64,000 bases of DNA from Cesiribacteraceae bacterium YIM B00369. GTDB taxonomy: Bacteria > Bacteroidota > Bacteroidia > Cytophagales > Cyclobacteriaceae. Below, one piece after another: positions 29,027 to 39,600 of this stretch. The position numbers and the translations under genes were made by a program. The notes under the pieces were generated by a model. The model saw nothing but the letters and a program-made list of their open reading frames with translations. It was not told the origin of the DNA and made no database searches. The first letter of the stretch is position 1. Every line of letters begins with the position of its first letter. The DNA is taken from NCBI GenBank assembly GCA_017948555.1, contig JAFMYY010000025.1, positions 1-64,000 on the forward strand. The letters run 5' to 3'.

Positions 29027-29766
29027 TTGATATATATTTATATATATGTGAAGGTAACTGTTTTAAGAGGTGACTCAAAAAAATTCAGAGAAACCAACTT
29101 TTGATTGTTTCATACTCTCTCCTCAAAAAACCTCACCGGTAAAATTTTTTAAGGGTTTTCAAAAGCACATAACTACTTTTTTTGCCCTCACAATCACCAG
29201 CCGTAAAATATGCAAAGGAAATAAAAACAGTAAAAAAAATTCCGCCATCCCTCCCGGCTAAATTATACATTTTGCAGGCGGATTATTTTTTGAGCCGTGT
29301 GTAAATTGAAAAGGCCGGTATTAAAAAAACCATAAAAAACCAATATTTGTAACATCACCCGAAACGTACAGAAAGATAATACAACAGACAAAAATACCAT
29401 CATACAGTCATTTTTGAAGGCTTTTATATTCTGTTAAATCATTTTTGGTAGCAGGCAATCAGCAATCTTACATCCTCCTCTTATATAAAACACTTCATAA
29501 ACTACTAATATATTACAGCCTCCACGCGTGCACTGTTTTATTTAGTAATATTAACAACGAATTAAACACAACCAGGATGGCCTAATTAACCATTCAAGGC
29601 CTTTTCAGGAAGTGGGAAGCTTTCAAATTTCGAAATTCACCTTGCATCAGCAAGACGAAATAGAAGTGAGAAAGGTTTGAAACCGGAAAAAGAGAAGAGA
29701 AAAACTGAGATTTAGGGAAAGAGCAGTAAAAATCTTACCACTCCTTCACTAAAATGAGAGAGCAAC
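29027..29766. other. 740-bp AT-rich gene-free region upstream of the signalling operon
   Basis: No convincing gene. It opens with an alternating TATATA stretch (29030-29047). A hairpin of GGCCT (29579-29583) with AGGCC (29597-29601) followed by four T lies 165 bp before cheR. I could not find a full TTG-N19/21-TAnnTTTG promoter. Its length suggests it holds the control region of the cheR operon, perhaps under a different sigma factor. Confidence 0.5.
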
Positions 29767-30591
29767 ATGCAGGACATAGAAATAGCAGAAATAAGAAATC
29801 TTACGCAAGTCATCAGGGAAACCTACGATTACGATTTCACCAATTACGCCATGTCTTCTTTTAAAAGAAGAATACAACGGGTAATGGACATATATAAAAT
29901 GACTTCCGTTCAGGCATTAACCAACAGGCTGAAAGAGGATGCCCCTTTTTTCCATGAGTTTGTTTCCGAAATCACTGTTAATGTAACGGAAATGTTTCGC
30001 GACCCTTCCTTCTGGCGGGTGGTGCGGGACCATATTATTCCGAACATCATGCTGAACCATGATACAATTAATATCTGGCATGCCGGCTGCTCCAGTGGCG
30101 AGGAAGTATTTTCAATGGCTATAATGCTTAAGGAAATGGGTGTGCTTGGCAAGACAAAAATTTATGCCACTGACATTGATAAAGACATACTGAACAGGGC
30201 TAAGCAGGGTATTTATTCGGCAAAGCACATGGACCTGAATGAGAAAAACTACATTCGCTTTCAGGGAACCCGCCTTTTAAAGGATTACTATTCAGAAAAA
30301 GACGGAAAGGTGCATATGGATAAATCCTTAGTGGCTAATGTAACCTGGAGAGAGCATAATCTTGTAAGCGGGCCTATATTTAATAAGTTTGACCTGGTGC
30401 TTTGCCGGAATGTCATGATCTACTTTAACCAGACCTTACAAAACGAGGTACTGAAAAAGCTTCATGAAAGTATGTTCAAATTCGGCTACCTGGCTATTGG
30501 CTCAAAAGAGTCTTTAATATGGTGCGAAATTGCCAACAAATTTATTGTGGTGAATAATGAAGAAAAGGTCTACAAAAAGATCAAGGATTAG
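29767..30591 (+). CDS. CheR-type protein-glutamate methyltransferase
   Basis: 274 residues. SAM-dependent O-methyltransferase that methylates glutamates of chemoreceptor-like proteins. N-terminal helical domain (SSFKRRIQRVMDIY) and catalytic domain with IWHAGCSSGEEVFSMAIML (SAM site near residue 105), IYATDIDKDILNRA and FDLVLCRNVMIYFN. No C-terminal pentapeptide-binding TPR. First gene of a same-strand run of seven; cheB follows by 29 bp. No chemoreceptor is encoded in the window, so its substrate may be another sensor such as the membrane GAF or HAMP protein downstream; that is inference. Confidence 0.93.
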   Translation: MQDIEIAEIRNLTQVIRETYDYDFTNYAMSSFKRRIQRVMDIYKMTSVQALTNRLKEDAPFFHEFVSEITVNVTEMFRDPSFWRVVRDHIIPNIMLNHDTINIWHAGCSSGEEVFSMAIMLKEMGVLGKTKIYATDIDKDILNRAKQGIYSAKHMDLNEKNYIRFQGTRLLKDYYSEKDGKVHMDKSLVANVTWREHNLVSGPIFNKFDLVLCRNVMIYFNQTLQNEVLKKLHESMFKFGYLAIGSKESLIWCEIANKFIVVNNEEKVYKKIKD

Positions 30592-30620
30592 TAATTCCCC
30601 TGAAAGGCAAACATCATTCC

Positions 30621-31214
30621 ATGGATCGTCAGCATTTACATAACAGGTACAAAGCAATAGTCATAGGAGGCTCAGCGGGGAGTTTTCAGGGTATTACCCG
30701 TATTCTGTCCAGCATTCCGGAAGACTTTTCCCTTCCCATTATTATGTGCCTTCACCGTTTAAAGCATGTAAGGAATGGTTTTACAGAAGCACTCTCAATC
30801 AAGAGTATTAAGCCTGTGTCAGAGCCTGCTGATAAAGAAAATATTAAAAAAGGACAGGTATACCTTGCTCCTGCCAATTACCACCTTTCAGTGGAACTGG
30901 GAAACAGCTTTTCTCTTTCCACGGAAGAAATGGTAAACAGTTCAAGGCCGGCCATAGACATTACAATGGAAACGGCAGCTTATGTATATAAGGACAAGCT
31001 AATAGGTATTCTCCTCTCCGGAGCAAACAGGGATGGTGCAATGGGAATGAAAAGAATTAAAGAACGTGGCGGCCTTACCATTGTGCAGGACCTTTCGGAA
31101 TGCATGATACAAACTATGCCGGCAGCAGCATTGCAGGCCACAGAAATTGACTACTCCTTAAAGCTTGATGAGATGGTCAGTTTCCTGAATGAATTAGACA
31201 AACACTATAAATAA
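30621..31214 (+). CDS. Stand-alone CheB methylesterase domain
   Basis: 197 residues: only the methylesterase domain, without the receiver domain that regulates classical CheB. The catalytic triad is present: Ser in VIGGSAGSFQGI (near 17), His in MCLHRLKH (near 48) and Asp in LSGANRDGAMGM (near 136). Removes methyl esters placed by CheR. Lacking a receiver, it must be constitutive or controlled by protein partners. Seven bp before the GAF gene. Confidence 0.92.
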   Translation: MDRQHLHNRYKAIVIGGSAGSFQGITRILSSIPEDFSLPIIMCLHRLKHVRNGFTEALSIKSIKPVSEPADKENIKKGQVYLAPANYHLSVELGNSFSLSTEEMVNSSRPAIDITMETAAYVYKDKLIGILLSGANRDGAMGMKRIKERGGLTIVQDLSECMIQTMPAAALQATEIDYSLKLDEMVSFLNELDKHYK

Positions 31215-31221
31215 CAGAAGG

Positions 31222-32103
31222 ATGAAATCAGTTGTAAAGACTCTTTCAGTAATTTCCACCATAGCCTTTGTGGTTGGCATTATTGTTACAGCAATCAATT
31301 TATACAACTTACCGGAAAATTTAATTGCTGACTCCTCAGTACTGGACTTAAGCAACATTCAGGAAATCAAACCTGCCCTTAACCGGAGCATCCTGATTAT
31401 AAGTATTGTACTTGCTACCGGAATGGCCGCCCTTGTGCTCCAGACAGTAATCTCTGTCAGCAGCAGCAAAGACAATGTGGTTTATGTTGAAAAATATAAA
31501 TCTGATAAAGACACTTCCTCACAAAGTTTTGAAAATGCTGATGGAGAAAAATTTGACACTTCCTCACTTACGCAGGAAATAATTCAGAAAATTCAGCAGT
31601 CAGCAAGCGATACTAAAGAGCCGGATAAAGCAATTGAATTTGCATTACGAACAGTTTGTAACCAGCTGGAAGCAAGCCAGGGAGCTGTTTATGTGGCCAA
31701 AGAAGATAATAGCAGACGTTTCATTGAACTCCGTGCCTCTTATGCTTACATGAAGCCTGATAGCCAAACCGTTCGCTTTGAGTTTGGGGAAGGCTTAGCA
31801 GGCCAGGTAGCTAAAGAAGGAATGCCTGCCAATATAAGTGCTGTGCCTGAAGGATACATAAAAATACTTTCAGGCTTAGGCCAGGCTACTCCTAAACACC
31901 TGCTCCTTGTTCCTGTAAAAGACAAAGAAAAAGTAATCGGGGTTGTGGAAATCGCTTCCTTTACTGCTTTTACCACGCAGCAACAGGAAATTACCAAACA
32001 GGCATTTGGCCTGCTGGGAAAACAATTTGCCCGCAGCAGCGAAAAGATTGGTGTTTCTGAGGAAGCATTCGAACATTTTGAAGATAACAGCCCAATATTA
32101 TAA
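31222..32103 (+). CDS. Membrane-anchored GAF domain protein
   Basis: 293 residues. Two membrane helices (about residues 6-27 and 54-77) flank a ~27-residue outside loop; then a polar linker and a cytosolic GAF domain (about 130-275, with ASQGAVYVAKED, GEGLAGQVAKEG and LLLVPVKDKEKVIGVVEIA). The GAF resembles that of the next gene's product, suggesting a shared ligand or heteromeric sensing. No output domain, so it must act through protein contact. Twenty bp before the phosphatase gene. Confidence 0.85.
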   Translation: MKSVVKTLSVISTIAFVVGIIVTAINLYNLPENLIADSSVLDLSNIQEIKPALNRSILIISIVLATGMAALVLQTVISVSSSKDNVVYVEKYKSDKDTSSQSFENADGEKFDTSSLTQEIIQKIQQSASDTKEPDKAIEFALRTVCNQLEASQGAVYVAKEDNSRRFIELRASYAYMKPDSQTVRFEFGEGLAGQVAKEGMPANISAVPEGYIKILSGLGQATPKHLLLVPVKDKEKVIGVVEIASFTAFTTQQQEITKQAFGLLGKQFARSSEKIGVSEEAFEHFEDNSPIL

Positions 32104-32123
32104 CAAGCAAGAACTCAGAACGT

Positions 32124-35100
32124 ATGTTGAAGAAATTTAGCATTGGCAATAAGATTACGCTTTTAGTACTATCGGTAGTTTTGCTTAGCATACTTGCTAT
32201 AAGCTACATTACCTATACCCTCACCAGGGATTCGCTGGAAGAACGCTATCTGGAAAGCCTGCAGGCAGTAAACCAGTTAAAAACGGAACGCATCTCCTCC
32301 CATTTTAACCGGGTATCAAGGCAGCTGGAGCTTATCGGGAAAATGAAAAATGTACAGGAGGCGGTTTCATCACTCTCCGGCAATTCACCGGAAGGCGACG
32401 ATATCACCGGTATTGATGATAACCGCTTAGATCAAATATTCAATGAGCTTCAGGAGTCTTTTGGTACTAATGAACTGATTGTAACTGACCTTGAGGGTAT
32501 TGTTTTATATTCCGGCACAAATGAAAATACAGGTGCTCCTATACAAAACCCGGATAACCAACTGGTACCCATGGGACAAAAGGGCCTGTATTTCAGCAAT
32601 GTATATCCTAATGGTAAAAACTACCATATGATGGCAGCTGCCCCGCTTTCCGGCTTACAGGGCGAAACGGGTGCAATTATTATGGTTCAGCTTTCTATGG
32701 AACCTGTTTTTAATATCCTCTCCGATACAACAAGCCTGGGGGCAACCGGTGAAACGGTAATAGCCAGGCTAAGCGGTGGCAATAAAATTCATTACCTGAA
32801 CCCACTCCGCAACAGCATTAAAATTCCAATGCAGGAAAGCATCTTAGTGGGCGACAGAAGAGGGAGTGCAGTACAAAAAGCACTAAAAGGAAAGAAAGGC
32901 GCTGCCACAGGCCTTGACTACAGGGAAAAGGAAGTGCTGGCAAGCTGGAACTATATTCAGGACCTGGAATGGGGTGTAGTTACAAAAATAGACACAGAGG
33001 AGATTAATCAGGAAAGCTCATATCTGCTGCTTAACTATCTGATTGCCGGCGTAATCATCTTATTACTTTGCTTCTTTGTTTCAATCCTGTTCTCCAAGGT
33101 ACTCATTTCGCCCATGATTTCCCTGAAGGAAACCATGCAGCTTTTAGGCAAAGGTATACTTCCTCAGAAGGTGGAAAGAAAAAGCAATGACGAAATAGGA
33201 GATATGGCCGGAACGCTGAACAACGTGGTTCAGGCCCTGAAGAACACTGCTGACTTTGCTCATAAAATCGGTGAAGGCAATTTTGATGCCCGTTTTGAGC
33301 CGATGAGTGATCAGGACACTTTGGGTACAGCCCTCCTCAACATGCGCGACAGTATTCAGGAAGCTGAGGCCCGTGATAAGGAACGTAACTGGATTGTGAC
33401 CGGTGTAGCTGAAATTGGCGAGATCCTACGTATCCATAATAACCTTGAAGAGCTGGGCGATGCAGTAATTGCTTATGTAACCAGGAAAATTGGTGCAATA
33501 CAGGGAGCCTTTTACGTGGTGAACGACGATGACAAGGACGATGTTCAGATTGAGTTAAAGGCCAGTTATGCTTACAACAAAAAGAAGTATCTGAAAGGCA
33601 AATACCGCTTTGCCGAAGGCCTGGTAGGACAATCTGCCATAGAGCAGGATACCATCCTGCGCACAGAAATCCCCGGCAATTACGTAACTGTGACTTCAGG
33701 ATTATTAGGCGAACAACGCCCCGATTGTATCCTTATCGTTCCGCTGATTACAAACGAACAGGTATACGGTGTAATGGAATTTGCAAGCTTTGGCAAGTTC
33801 TCTCCAAGACATGTGAAATTTGTACAGGAAATAAGCCTTATTACCGCCCGTACCGTTTTTAACATTAAGGTAAACGAACGTACCCGCCGCTTACTGGGCG
33901 AATCGCAAAAGATGAGCCAGGAACTGCAGGTGCAGCAGGAAGTACTGCGCCAGAATGCGGAGGAAATGGAAGCTACGCAGGAGGAACTGAAGCGTACCAA
34001 CCATCGCCTGGAAGACCAGATCGACGAAGTGAACCGTACACAGAAGCGGATGCAGCTGCTCCTTGAAAATGCATCTGAAGTTATTACTATCTACGAAAAA
34101 GATGGCAGCGTAAGATACATTTCACCATCTGTGGAGCGTATTTTGGGCTATACCCAGGACGAAATGATGGGTAAAAAGGATATTGAACACGTACATGAGG
34201 AAAATGTGGAAATTGTGGAAAACATGTTCCGCGAACTCATTGAAAACCCTCATGAAACGGCCGTGGCTCAATACCAATACCACAGAAAAGGAAATGACAG
34301 TGTATGGCTGGAAGCAACAGGTAAAAACCTGTTGAACGACCCTGCCATACAAGGTATACTTGTTAACATACGTGATATTACTGAACGCCGCCGTGCTGAA
34401 CAGGAACAAAGAATGAGAAGCCAGATGCAGGCCCTTTCTGAAAACTCACCTGACCTGATTACCCGACTGAACACCAGAAATGAGTTCTTCTACATTAACC
34501 CTGTAATTGAAACATATACAGGCAACAGGCCTGACGACCTGGTGAATAAAAATATGCTTGACGTTAACCTGAATGAGAAAATAACCGAACAGTGGTTATC
34601 TATTCTGGACCAGGTACGGAGCAATAATGAGAAGATTTCAACTGAAATGGACTTCCCGTCTGAGCAGTTAGGAAACCGTATCATGCAGGTAAATGCCATT
34701 CCGGAGTACAATGAGTTTCAGGAAATAGAATCGGTTCTGGTAGTATCGCACGACATTACCTCCAGAAAAGTTATTGAGCTTGAGATACAGGCAAGTAATA
34801 AAAAGATAAACGACTCTATTAATTATGCTCAGAGAATTCAGGGAGCTATTCTACCTGAAAACAGCATTATCAGGAAATGGTTGCCGGAATCCTTTATTCT
34901 GTACAAACCACGCGATGTGGTAAGTGGCGACTTCCCTTGGTTTATGCAGGTAGGAGATGAAATATTCATAGCCGCTGTAGACTGTACAGGACATGGTGTT
35001 CCCGGAGCGCTTATTTCCCTGATAGGTTACTTCCTGCTGAATGATATCGTACGGAGCCGTAAAATTCTTAACCCCGGTTTAATTCTCGATGCCCTTGATG

Positions 35101-35558
35101 AAGGAGTGACACAAACCCTGCGCCAGGACGAAGACGACTCCAGAACCAAAGACGGAATGGATATTTCTCTTTGCAAAATTAACCTTAAGAATAACACCCT
35201 TGAATATGCCGGAGCCCACCGCCCGCTTTACCACTTAAGGAATGGTGTTTTAGAAGAGATCAAAGGCGACCGGTTCCCGATTGGAGGAGGTAAATATAAA
35301 AACCAGACAAACTTCGCCAACACACTAATAGAAATTCAAAAAGGAGACACATTCTATTTCTGCTCCGATGGATTCCCGGATCAGTTCGGCGGAACAGATA
35401 ACAGGAAATTCGGGCCTAAACGCTTACGGGACCTAATTATGGAGGTACAGTCACAAACAATGACAGAACAAATGGAAGCTTTTGATATTGAATGGGAGGA
35501 CTGGAAAGGAGATTACAAACAAACAGACGACATGCTCCTTATAGGCCTCAGATTTTAA
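32124..35558 (+). CDS. Multi-sensor PP2C (SpoIIE/RsbU-type) phosphatase, SiaA-like
   Basis: 1144 residues. TM1 (~10-33), extracytoplasmic sensor (~34-298, Cache-like), TM2 (~299-325), HAMP (~326-420), GAF (~425-582), coiled coil (~590-640), two PAS domains (~640-760 and 765-880), then a PP2C SpoIIE domain (~892-1144). Metal-binding acidic residues are kept in RDVVSGDFPWF, VDCTGHGVPGA, CSDGFPDQFGG and TDDMLLIGL. The usual Tyr or Phe after SGDF is Pro here, a minor oddity. By analogy with Pseudomonas SiaA it should dephosphorylate the SiaC protein two genes downstream. Expected inner-membrane location. Confidence 0.92.
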   Translation: MLKKFSIGNKITLLVLSVVLLSILAISYITYTLTRDSLEERYLESLQAVNQLKTERISSHFNRVSRQLELIGKMKNVQEAVSSLSGNSPEGDDITGIDDNRLDQIFNELQESFGTNELIVTDLEGIVLYSGTNENTGAPIQNPDNQLVPMGQKGLYFSNVYPNGKNYHMMAAAPLSGLQGETGAIIMVQLSMEPVFNILSDTTSLGATGETVIARLSGGNKIHYLNPLRNSIKIPMQESILVGDRRGSAVQKALKGKKGAATGLDYREKEVLASWNYIQDLEWGVVTKIDTEEINQESSYLLLNYLIAGVIILLLCFFVSILFSKVLISPMISLKETMQLLGKGILPQKVERKSNDEIGDMAGTLNNVVQALKNTADFAHKIGEGNFDARFEPMSDQDTLGTALLNMRDSIQEAEARDKERNWIVTGVAEIGEILRIHNNLEELGDAVIAYVTRKIGAIQGAFYVVNDDDKDDVQIELKASYAYNKKKYLKGKYRFAEGLVGQSAIEQDTILRTEIPGNYVTVTSGLLGEQRPDCILIVPLITNEQVYGVMEFASFGKFSPRHVKFVQEISLITARTVFNIKVNERTRRLLGESQKMSQELQVQQEVLRQNAEEMEATQEELKRTNHRLEDQIDEVNRTQKRMQLLLENASEVITIYEKDGSVRYISPSVERILGYTQDEMMGKKDIEHVHEENVEIVENMFRELIENPHETAVAQYQYHRKGNDSVWLEATGKNLLNDPAIQGILVNIRDITERRRAEQEQRMRSQMQALSENSPDLITRLNTRNEFFYINPVIETYTGNRPDDLVNKNMLDVNLNEKITEQWLSILDQVRSNNEKISTEMDFPSEQLGNRIMQVNAIPEYNEFQEIESVLVVSHDITSRKVIELEIQASNKKINDSINYAQRIQGAILPENSIIRKWLPESFILYKPRDVVSGDFPWFMQVGDEIFIAAVDCTGHGVPGALISLIGYFLLNDIVRSRKILNPGLILDALDEGVTQTLRQDEDDSRTKDGMDISLCKINLKNNTLEYAGAHRPLYHLRNGVLEEIKGDRFPIGGGKYKNQTNFANTLIEIQKGDTFYFCSDGFPDQFGGTDNRKFGPKRLRDLIMEVQSQTMTEQMEAFDIEWEDWKGDYKQTDDMLLIGLRF

Positions 35559-35641
35559 CAAATAATTTAAAATAATAAGTTAACTTTCAGCCACATAGGC
35601 AAAATTTAGTAAATGCAAACCCTAATTTTAAAGCATACATC

Positions 35642-36184
35642 ATGAAGTATATTTATGACCTGCACAAAACTATGCTTGAACGAAACCTCATATTGGTTTA
35701 TGAAGGAGAATTCACTCAGGAGATAACTAAGTCAGTTCTGGCAATGGCAGAACGTAACATGGACTCCATGGGCGAAGAATCCAACATCAAGCGTAAAGTT
35801 TTCAACGTAATGGTTGAGTGCCTGCAAAACATTGTAAAACACGGCGAAGAACTGATTGTACAGAAAGAACAGAAGCCTTCGGCCATATTTATGATTGGAA
35901 AACAGGGAGGCGCTTATATTATTACCTCCGGTAACCCGATCAAGAATGAAGAAGTAGACAAATTACGGTCTAAACTGGAGCAAATTAACGGCCTCGACCG
36001 CGATGGATTGAAGCAGTTATACAAGGATATCATCAAGAATACCGACCTGTCAGAAAAAGGTGGTGCCGGTTTAGGCTTTGTGGACATGGCCCGCAAATCA
36101 GGCCAGAAGCTTGAATTTGATTTCCATCCGGTTGATGAGAAATACTCCTTCTTCTCACTGAAGACTACTATTGTAAAAGAATAA
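35642..36184 (+). CDS. SiaB family protein kinase (DUF6272)
   Basis: 180 residues. GHKL-type fold: N-box MVECLQNIVKH near residues 57-67 and G-box SEKGGAGLGFVDMAR near 137-151. These match the SiaB kinase family, whose Pseudomonas member phosphorylates SiaC on threonine. Cytosolic. It sits between the PP2C phosphatase gene (83 bp upstream) and siaC (27 bp downstream), the expected trio of a partner switch. Confidence 0.9.
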   Translation: MKYIYDLHKTMLERNLILVYEGEFTQEITKSVLAMAERNMDSMGEESNIKRKVFNVMVECLQNIVKHGEELIVQKEQKPSAIFMIGKQGGAYIITSGNPIKNEEVDKLRSKLEQINGLDRDGLKQLYKDIIKNTDLSEKGGAGLGFVDMARKSGQKLEFDFHPVDEKYSFFSLKTTIVKE

Positions 36185-36211
36185 CTAAACAGGAAAATTA
36201 AATATTGAGAT

Positions 36212-36574
36212 ATGCAGATTCTTAATTTAGAAGGAACAGAAGATACACCTAAAATTATATTAGATAAGGGTAATGGTATCTTTGAAATTTCAGGACGTTC
36301 ACTGCCTGAAGATTCAGCAGAATTTTACCAGCCGGTACTGGACTGGCTTGATGAATACAAAGAAGATAAAAACAGCTCTACTGAGTTTGTTTTTAAACTT
36401 GAATATTTCAACACTGCTTCATCAAAACTGATTCTTGATGTACTTTCAAACCTGGAAGACATTGAAGGAACAACAGTTGTATGGTATTACCATGAAGATG
36501 ATGAGGATATGCAGGAAGCAGGTGAGGAATTCTCCGAACTTGTGGAAATACCATTTGAATTTAAGACTTATTAA
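36212..36574 (+). CDS. SiaC family regulatory phosphoprotein (DUF1987)
   Basis: 120 residues. Family landmarks: FEISGRSLPEDSAEFYQPVL, KLEYFNTASSK and VVWYYHEDDEDMQEAGEE. The Thr in FNTASS is residue 68, the same number as the Thr reported to be phosphorylated in P. aeruginosa SiaC. There unphosphorylated SiaC activates the diguanylate cyclase SiaD; no SiaD-like gene is nearby here, so its target is open. The next gene is an ABC transporter. Confidence 0.9.
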   Translation: MQILNLEGTEDTPKIILDKGNGIFEISGRSLPEDSAEFYQPVLDWLDEYKEDKNSSTEFVFKLEYFNTASSKLILDVLSNLEDIEGTTVVWYYHEDDEDMQEAGEEFSELVEIPFEFKTY

Positions 36575-36579
36575 TTAAA

Positions 36580-36602
36580 GGAGGGCTTTTTTTATGCCCT
36601 CC
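36580..36602. other. Hairpin between siaC and the ABC transporter gene
   Basis: GGAGGGC (36580-36586) pairs with GCCCTCC (36596-36602). The T run is in the loop, not after the stem, so this is not a classical terminator. It may stabilise the upstream mRNA or reduce downstream expression. Confidence 0.45.
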
Positions 36603-36669
36603 AAAGTCTGCAGCTTCCTGATTTCTCAGGAAAGAGTCAAGATGATACAAGTTAATTCCTTTTGAGTGT

Positions 36670-39600
36670 ATGAGTGAAGAAATATTAAAAGCACTAACCC
36701 AGCTTTTTGCAATAATTACAAAACAGGATGGCGGGGTTACTGAGATAGAGCGGAAGTTTGTAATTAGTTTCTTTCAGCAGGAACTGGATCAGGATTCTGT
36801 GAAGGAATACCTGGAGCTTTACGATAAATTTGTCGGGTACAACCAGGAAGAAGAAGACGAGGACGAGGAGCAGAAACAGAAGAAAGCAAGGAAGCTTACT
36901 TCTGTACGCGACTCTGTTAAAACACTGGCTATTTGTAAAAAGATCAATAAAACCCTTACCCAGAAACAGAAGGTAGTTGTATTGATTAAAATACTGGAAC
37001 TTGTAGCCTCCGACAAAAACTTTACTCCTCAGCGGATGGAAATTATTGACACTATTTCCACCGTATTCAAATTCAAAAAGGAAGAATATAAACTTATAGA
37101 AAGCTTCGTGCTGAGTGAGAATAGTAAATCACTCAATTTCGAAGATATTCTTGTAGTAAACAGTGGCATAGAAGGGCTCCTCGCCGATACCGGCGTTACC
37201 CCTTCTGAGCCTGCTGCACAGGAAAACCTTAAAAAATATATTCACACCGAACTTAAGGGTGAACTTATTTTTATGAAGGTAAACAGCGTGGATATGTACT
37301 TTGTACAATACCAGGGAAAGGAAGAGCTGGTGCTGAATGGTTTTATCATGAAACCAAAACAGGTATATCTTTACTCCCATGGCAGCACAGTTAAAACCCC
37401 TAAGGGAGCTGCTCTGTACTACAGCGACGTAACAAGCCAGTTCAACCTGGAGGCGGTGCATGCAAAGCTTTCCTTCAACGCTTACGACCTTGCTTTCCGG
37501 TTTGCAAATGGCGATACCGGTCTGCGAAACATTAACATTTCTGAAGGACCCGGCAACCTTATTGGTATTATGGGGGCCAGTGGTGCAGGTAAAACCACCC
37601 TCCTGAATGTACTCGCCGGCATTGAAAAACCTTCGGAAGGGCAAATACTGATTAATGGCTACAACCTGCATACCGAAAAGGAAAAGCTGCAGGGGGTAAT
37701 TGGTTACGTATCGCAGGATGACCTGCTTATTGAAGAACTTACCGTTTACCAGAACCTCTTTTACAATGCAAAACTTTGTTTTGCAGGCACCTCAGATGAG
37801 GAGCTGCATAAAAGAGTTATTGCTACCCTGGAAAGCCTGGGGCTGGAGCAACGAAAAGACCTGAAAGTAGGATCTGTGCTGGATAAAACCATTAGCGGTG
37901 GCCAGCGGAAAAGATTAAACATTGCCCTTGAACTGATCAGGGAACCAGCTGTTCTGTTTGTGGATGAGCCAACTTCCGGCTTATCTTCACGGGACTCTGA
38001 AAACGTTATTGACCTTCTTAAAGAACTTTCCCTCAAAGGGAAACTGATATTCGTGGTTATCCACCAGCCATCGTCAGACATTTACAAGATGTTCGACAAA
38101 ATGTATATTATGGATACCGGTGGCTTTCCTATTTACTATGGCAACCCTGTTGAGGCTGTTACCTATTTTAAAAAGGCGACCAATCAGGTAGACAGTGACC
38201 GTGGCCAGTGCCCTACCTGCAGCAACGTAAATCCGGAACAGATCTTCAATATTATTGAAGCCAAAGTTGTGGATGAATACGGGCAACTTACAAATAAGCG
38301 TAAGGTAAACCCGATGCAATGGCATGACCAGTTCAGCGAAAAATTCAGGATAGACAAAGTTGATGACCTGAAGGATCTGCCTCCCCAGGGCCTGAGCCTT
38401 CCCTCCCGCCTGAAGCAAACCCTTATATTTACTACAAGGGATACGCTGGCGAAACTGGGCAACAAACAATATTTGCTGATCAACTTACTGGAGGCTCCCC
38501 TGCTGGCGCTTATCCTTTCCTTTATTATCCGCTATCATACCCGTGAGGAATACTTTTTCCGCTTCAACGAAAATATTCCCGCCTATATCATGATGGCCAT
38601 TGTGGTTTGCCTGTTTATGGGCTTGTCAATAAGTGCAGAGGAAATTATCAGGGACAGAAAGATACTCAAACGGGAAAGCTTCCTGAACCTGAGCTGGAAC
38701 AGCTATCTTACCTCAAAGCTTCTGATTTTATTTACCCTTTCGGCAATTCAGGCCTTCACTTTTGTCCTGATAGGGAACCTGGTCCTTGAAATTAAGGGAA
38801 TGATCCTGCCTTTCTGGCTGGTATTATTTAGTGTAAGCTGCATGGCGAACGTATTAGGCCTGAATATTTCTTCGGCCTTCAATTCGGCTGTTACTGTCTA
38901 CATCATGATTCCTTTACTGCTCATTCCGCAAATGATCCTGAGTGGTCTGCTGTTTCCTTTCGATAAACTGAACAACACCATCAGTAACCGCGGGAAAGTA
39001 CCTGTAGTAGCTGATATGATGGCTTCCCGCTGGGCATATGAAGCAATGGCTACCTACCAGTTTAAATATAATGATTTCAACGCTCCTTCCTACCAGTTTG
39101 AACAGCAGGCAAAAATGGCCGATTTCAAATCCAATTACCTTGTGGGGAAGCTAAATGAAACCCTTTCTTTTATCCGGAAAAATAATCAAAGCGAAAACGA
39201 TAGTATAAAAGGACTGGTTGCAGCCAAATTCAGGGTTTTACAAAATGAAGTAAGCAAAGAGCCTTTTCAGAAAGGTTTAGAACAATTTAACATCCGGGAG
39301 TTGAAGGCCGGCGAAATAAATGCAGCCAATTCTGAAATGCTGGAGGCTTATTTAGAGAACCTGAGGCTGCATTATTTAGGTGTTTATCAGCTGGCAGAAA
39401 CCAAACTGGAGCAGTTAACATTATTGCGCGGCAAGATGGAGCCTGACTTCGAAGTAAACAAGTATAAAAACCTGTACTTCAGCGAAAGCCTCTCAGATCT
39501 TGTAAGAAATGTTGGCACAGAAGACAGAATCATTGAAGGAGATGGTGAATTTCTGCAGCTGATAGATCCGGTTTATAATGTTCCGGACACTCCTGCTAAT

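Noticed and set aside
29070-29261. 63-codon frame in the gap before cheR
   Set aside because: Low-complexity Lys-rich sequence, no start context, no homology recognised.
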